Shown here: piece by piece, positions 6,411-8,182 of the stretch
Position numbering within the stretch: the first letter of the stretch is position 1
Layout of the letters: each line of letters opens with the position of its first letter
Source of the DNA: Candidatus Latescibacteria bacterium 4484_107
GTDB taxonomy: Bacteria; Latescibacterota; 4484-107
Direction: 5' to 3'
Assembly (NCBI GenBank): GCA_002059205.1
Contig: MVCQ01000064.1
Span: forward strand, 1-8,182
DNA: 8,182 bases
Notes under the pieces: generated by a model
The model's input: only the letters and a program-made list of their open reading frames with translations
The model's database searches: none
What the model was told of the DNA's origin: nothing
Made by a program: the position numbers and the translations under genes

Positions 6411-6455
6411 ATGACGAATACGGGGGGGGGCGGTCAAAAAAACTTTAATCCTTAA
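6411..6455 (+). CDS. Possible 14-residue micro-ORF between the VWA and LPP20 genes
   Basis: The ORF MTNTGGGGQKNFNP has a perfect AAAGGAGGGG (6395-6404) six nt before its ATG, and stops 17 nt before the LPP20 start, which has its own strong AAGGAGG. It contains a run of nine G (6422-6430) and a run of seven A (6436-6442), both prone to slippage. Losing one G would open a frame that runs on into the LPP20 gene out of phase. It could be a leader peptide, a coupling device for translation of the LPP20 gene, a small secreted or regulatory peptide, or an accident. The strength of the ribosome site is the only positive evidence. Confidence 0.4.
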   Translation: MTNTGGGGQKNFNP

Positions 6456-6472
6456 TTTGAAGGAGGTTCGCG

Positions 6473-7036
6473 ATGAAACGTTCTCATTTCGCAGTTCTGA
6501 TGCTGTTGGTGCTGTTGATGGGTGCGGGATGTGCCGGGACCAAAAGCGGAGGCAGCGGTCCTTGTCCGGAGTGGTTTACGATGCTTCCCGAGGATCCGAA
6601 TTACCTTTTCGCCGCGACTACAGCTACTTCGCGTGATTTGCAGCTCGCGGTGAATAAAGCCAAGACAGAGGCGCGGAGAGATTTGGCTTCGCAGTTGGAG
6701 TTGCGGATACAGGGACTGACGAAGAAGTTCGACGAAGAAGTGGGGCTGGGGGAGGATGCGGAGTTGTTGGCCTCCTACACGCAGGTCACGAAGGAGATCA
6801 TCTCTCAGACGCTGAATGGGACTCGGGCTCGGGAACAGACTACGGGCAAGGAGGGTACGGGGTGGCGTGCGTGCGTGCTGATGGAACTGCCCATCGGGGC
6901 AGCGAACGCGGCCTTGGTGGATAAGATTAAAGCCAACAAGGCGATGTACACTCGATTCCGGGCTTCCCAGGCCTTCGACGAGTTGGAGAATGAGGTGGAG
7001 AAGTACGAGAAATATAAGGAAAAACAAGGCATGTAG
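6473..7036 (+). CDS. LPP20-family lipoprotein
   Basis: LPP20 proteins (named for a Helicobacter pylori lipoprotein; FlgP is a relative) are small outer-membrane lipoproteins of mostly unknown function. This 187-residue protein has a lipoprotein signal: MKRSH, a leucine-rich core, and LLMGAGC with the acceptor Cys20. Gly at -3 is less usual than Leu. After a Ser/Gly linker the LPP20 unit begins at CPEWF (31-35), with YLFAATTATS (44-53), the Ala-rich helix VNKAKTEARRDLASQLE (60-76) and a final strand WRACVLMELP (131-140). The rest (about 145-187) is a charged helix, ELENEVEKYEKYKEK, able to form a coiled coil. AAGGAGG at 6460-6466 sets the start. It follows the VWA gene by 126 nt and is divided from the next gene by a GC-rich hairpin. 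Confidence 0.85.
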   Translation: MKRSHFAVLMLLVLLMGAGCAGTKSGGSGPCPEWFTMLPEDPNYLFAATTATSRDLQLAVNKAKTEARRDLASQLELRIQGLTKKFDEEVGLGEDAELLASYTQVTKEIISQTLNGTRAREQTTGKEGTGWRACVLMELPIGAANAALVDKIKANKAMYTRFRASQAFDELENEVEKYEKYKEKQGM

Positions 7037-7048
7037 TGTGCCAGGCAG

Positions 7049-7079
7049 TCCGGCGCGGAATGTTATACTCCGCGCCGGA
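7049..7079 (+). terminator. GC-rich hairpin between two LPP20 genes
   Basis: TCCGGCGCGGA (7049-7059) and TCCGCGCCGGA (7069-7079) form a perfect 11-bp stem around the 9-nt loop ATGTTATAC, 12 nt after the LPP20 stop. TTGTTT follows. It fits a rho-independent terminator with a short T tract. As the next gene starts 24 nt later on the same strand with no evident promoter, it may be leaky, lowering expression of the distal genes or stabilising the upstream mRNA. Confidence 0.7.
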
Positions 7080-7103
7080 TTGTTTCCCTGAGAGGGTGGT
7101 GCG

Positions 7104-7931
7104 ATGGGCCGGAAACATAGGTTTTCGGGCAAAAAAGCCGGAACAGAGGCAGCGCAGCAGAGGGACTGTGGAGAGCGATTCCTAAGGGGGAGTTTGAAAA
7201 TTTTGATTTCGGCGGGGGTGCTGGCGAGTTTGATCTCCTGTGGGGTCAGGAGGGAGGACGGGGGGAATGGATATCCGTCCTGGTTTTTAGAGGGAGTGGG
7301 CGATCAGGGGATCCGCTGTGCGGTGGGATACGGCCGGATATTTGTGGATCCCGATACGTCGGTGGCGTACGCGAAGCGGGATGGCGTGGAGCGGGTGGCG
7401 AAGGGGATGGCAGTGGCTGTCCGAAGTGAGCAGGGATTTGCAGCGGTGCCCGGCGGACTGCGTTCCATGGGGGGGGTGTTCAGTGAGGAAGTGGATTGGG
7501 CGAAGGTGAAAACGATTCGAGAGCAATGTCGCGTGGTGGATTCGGCACAGGTGCACGGAATGACGCTGGCCTTGGTGTGTTACGGAGCGGAAAGCGCGTT
7601 CGAGCTGGAGCGGACGCGGATGCCCGAGAGGCCCCCCAAGTGGGTGCGGAAGTTGCCGAAGAAAAAAGGATATGTTTTTGCGGTGGGGACGAGTCATCTC
7701 TATTACAACGAAGCAACTTCATGGCGGGAAGCAGAGCGTGCGGCGCGTCTGGAACTGGCGCGGTATGTGCTGTCGCAGATTCGCGATTTATCCAAGAAGG
7801 CAGGCGGGACATTGGAGCAGGTCATCGCAACAAAGACGGAAGCTACGCTTCGAGGTGTGCGGATCGCGGGGAGATGGTTGGATAGAAAGACGAAGGCGTG
7901 TTATGTGTTGTGTCGGATGCCAAGCCGGTAA
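7104..7931 (+). CDS. Lipoprotein with two LPP20-like units
   Basis: The 275 residues have a long basic N region (about 30 residues), a hydrophobic stretch and a good lipobox, SLISC, with acceptor Cys46. Two LPP20-like units follow. The first (about 57-165) has YPSWFLEG, the glycine-rich CAVGYG and the A-rich helix AYAKRDGVERVAKGMAVAV, ending in the strand GMTLALVCY. The second (about 176-275) has PPKWVRKLP, YVFAVGTS, the helix SWREAERAARLELARYVLSQI and the closing strand KACYVLCRM. The units share order but little identity, as after an old duplication. The ATG at 7104 has GAGGG 7 nt upstream; a TTG start close to the hydrophobic stretch would remove the odd N region. The start is therefore uncertain, but the product is likely an outer-membrane lipoprotein. 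Its role is unknown. Confidence 0.75.
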   Translation: MGRKHRFSGKKAGTEAAQQRDCGERFLRGSLKILISAGVLASLISCGVRREDGGNGYPSWFLEGVGDQGIRCAVGYGRIFVDPDTSVAYAKRDGVERVAKGMAVAVRSEQGFAAVPGGLRSMGGVFSEEVDWAKVKTIREQCRVVDSAQVHGMTLALVCYGAESAFELERTRMPERPPKWVRKLPKKKGYVFAVGTSHLYYNEATSWREAERAARLELARYVLSQIRDLSKKAGGTLEQVIATKTEATLRGVRIAGRWLDRKTKACYVLCRMPSR

Positions 7932-7940
7932 GAGGATTCC

Positions 7941-8182
7941 ATGCAAAAGAAATGCCTTTTTTTATGCGTTATACTGATGGTCACGACGACGGCGCGGGCG
8001 GAGCAACCCGAATGGGTGAAGCGGGGAGCGCGGGCGGAGGTTTCGGACGCACGATTTATGCAGGGGTTTGGGGTGGCCGGATTTACGGGGGACGTAGAGC
8101 GGGATTGGATGCGGGCGAAGGATGGAGCACGGGCTGAAATCGTCCGACAGATCCGGGTGCAGATCGATGCGGTGGCGGCGGA
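7941..8182 (+). CDS. Exported LPP20-like protein, 3' end beyond the window
   Basis: Eighty codons are visible, with no stop before the window end. MQKK and a hydrophobic core lead to a probable signal-peptidase-I cut after ARA (18-20), before EQPEW; no lipobox is present. The mature start repeats the LPP20 pattern of the two genes before it: PEWVKRGA (23-30), FMQGFGVAG (39-47), and the helix WMRAKDGARAEIVRQIRVQI (56-75). AGAGGA (7931-7936) overlaps the stop of the previous gene, leaving a 9-nt gap, so translation is probably coupled. It is the third gene of the series and, unlike the other two, would be soluble in the periplasm or held by a partner. Its length and any further domains cannot be seen. 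Confidence 0.7.
   Translation, partial: MQKKCLFLCVILMVTTTARAEQPEWVKRGARAEVSDARFMQGFGVAGFTGDVERDWMRAKDGARAEIVRQIRVQIDAVAA

Noticed and set aside
7898..8137. Open frames overlapping the start of the last gene
   Set aside because: They are out of phase with the frame at 7941, which has a ribosome site, a signal peptide and an LPP20-like sequence.

Overview
The window is bacterial and moderately GC-rich, with a diderm envelope signature: two lipoproteins of the LPP20 type and two exported proteins with cleavable signal peptides. The heptamer repeats at gene borders, the HU protein and the permease type do not fix a phylum. An uncultured lineage near the PVC or Kiritimatiellota groups is possible, but this is a weak guess from general feel.

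Left arm (minus strand, read right to left): an HU/IHF-type DNA-binding protein (2953-3246), a YraQ/ArsP-type permease (1737-2750), a tRNA-dihydrouridine synthase of the DusB type (852-1637) and LarB of nickel-pincer cofactor synthesis (30-779). The permease, dusB and larB are spaced by 72-99 nt and could be one transcript. The permease is preceded by a leader with a closed inverted repeat followed by a pyrimidine-rich run. The two gaps between these genes are filled by degenerate tandem 7-bp repeats. The array between dusB and larB supplies the last codons and the stop of dusB, which lacks the usual C-terminal helical domain.

Centre (3247-3795): an AT-rich divergent control region with good sigma70-like promoters facing both ways, a GTTAA-A-TTAAC palindrome over the HU promoter, and another copy of one heptamer repeat.

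Right arm (plus strand): a histidinol-dehydrogenase-family enzyme (3796-5070) that looks closer to the sulfopropanediol dehydrogenase (HpsN) branch than to biosynthetic HisD. It is followed by a compact envelope cluster: an exported VWA protein with two PEGA-like domains (5114-6346), a 14-codon micro-ORF with a perfect Shine-Dalgarno (6411-6455), an LPP20-family lipoprotein (6473-7036), a lipoprotein with two LPP20-like units (7104-7931), and a further exported LPP20-like protein cut by the window end (7941-8182). An 11-bp perfect hairpin separates the first two LPP20 genes. The cluster shares one strand, tight spacing and one recurring domain, so its products probably act together at the periplasm or outer membrane. 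I know of no described system with this exact make-up; it is the best candidate here for something new.
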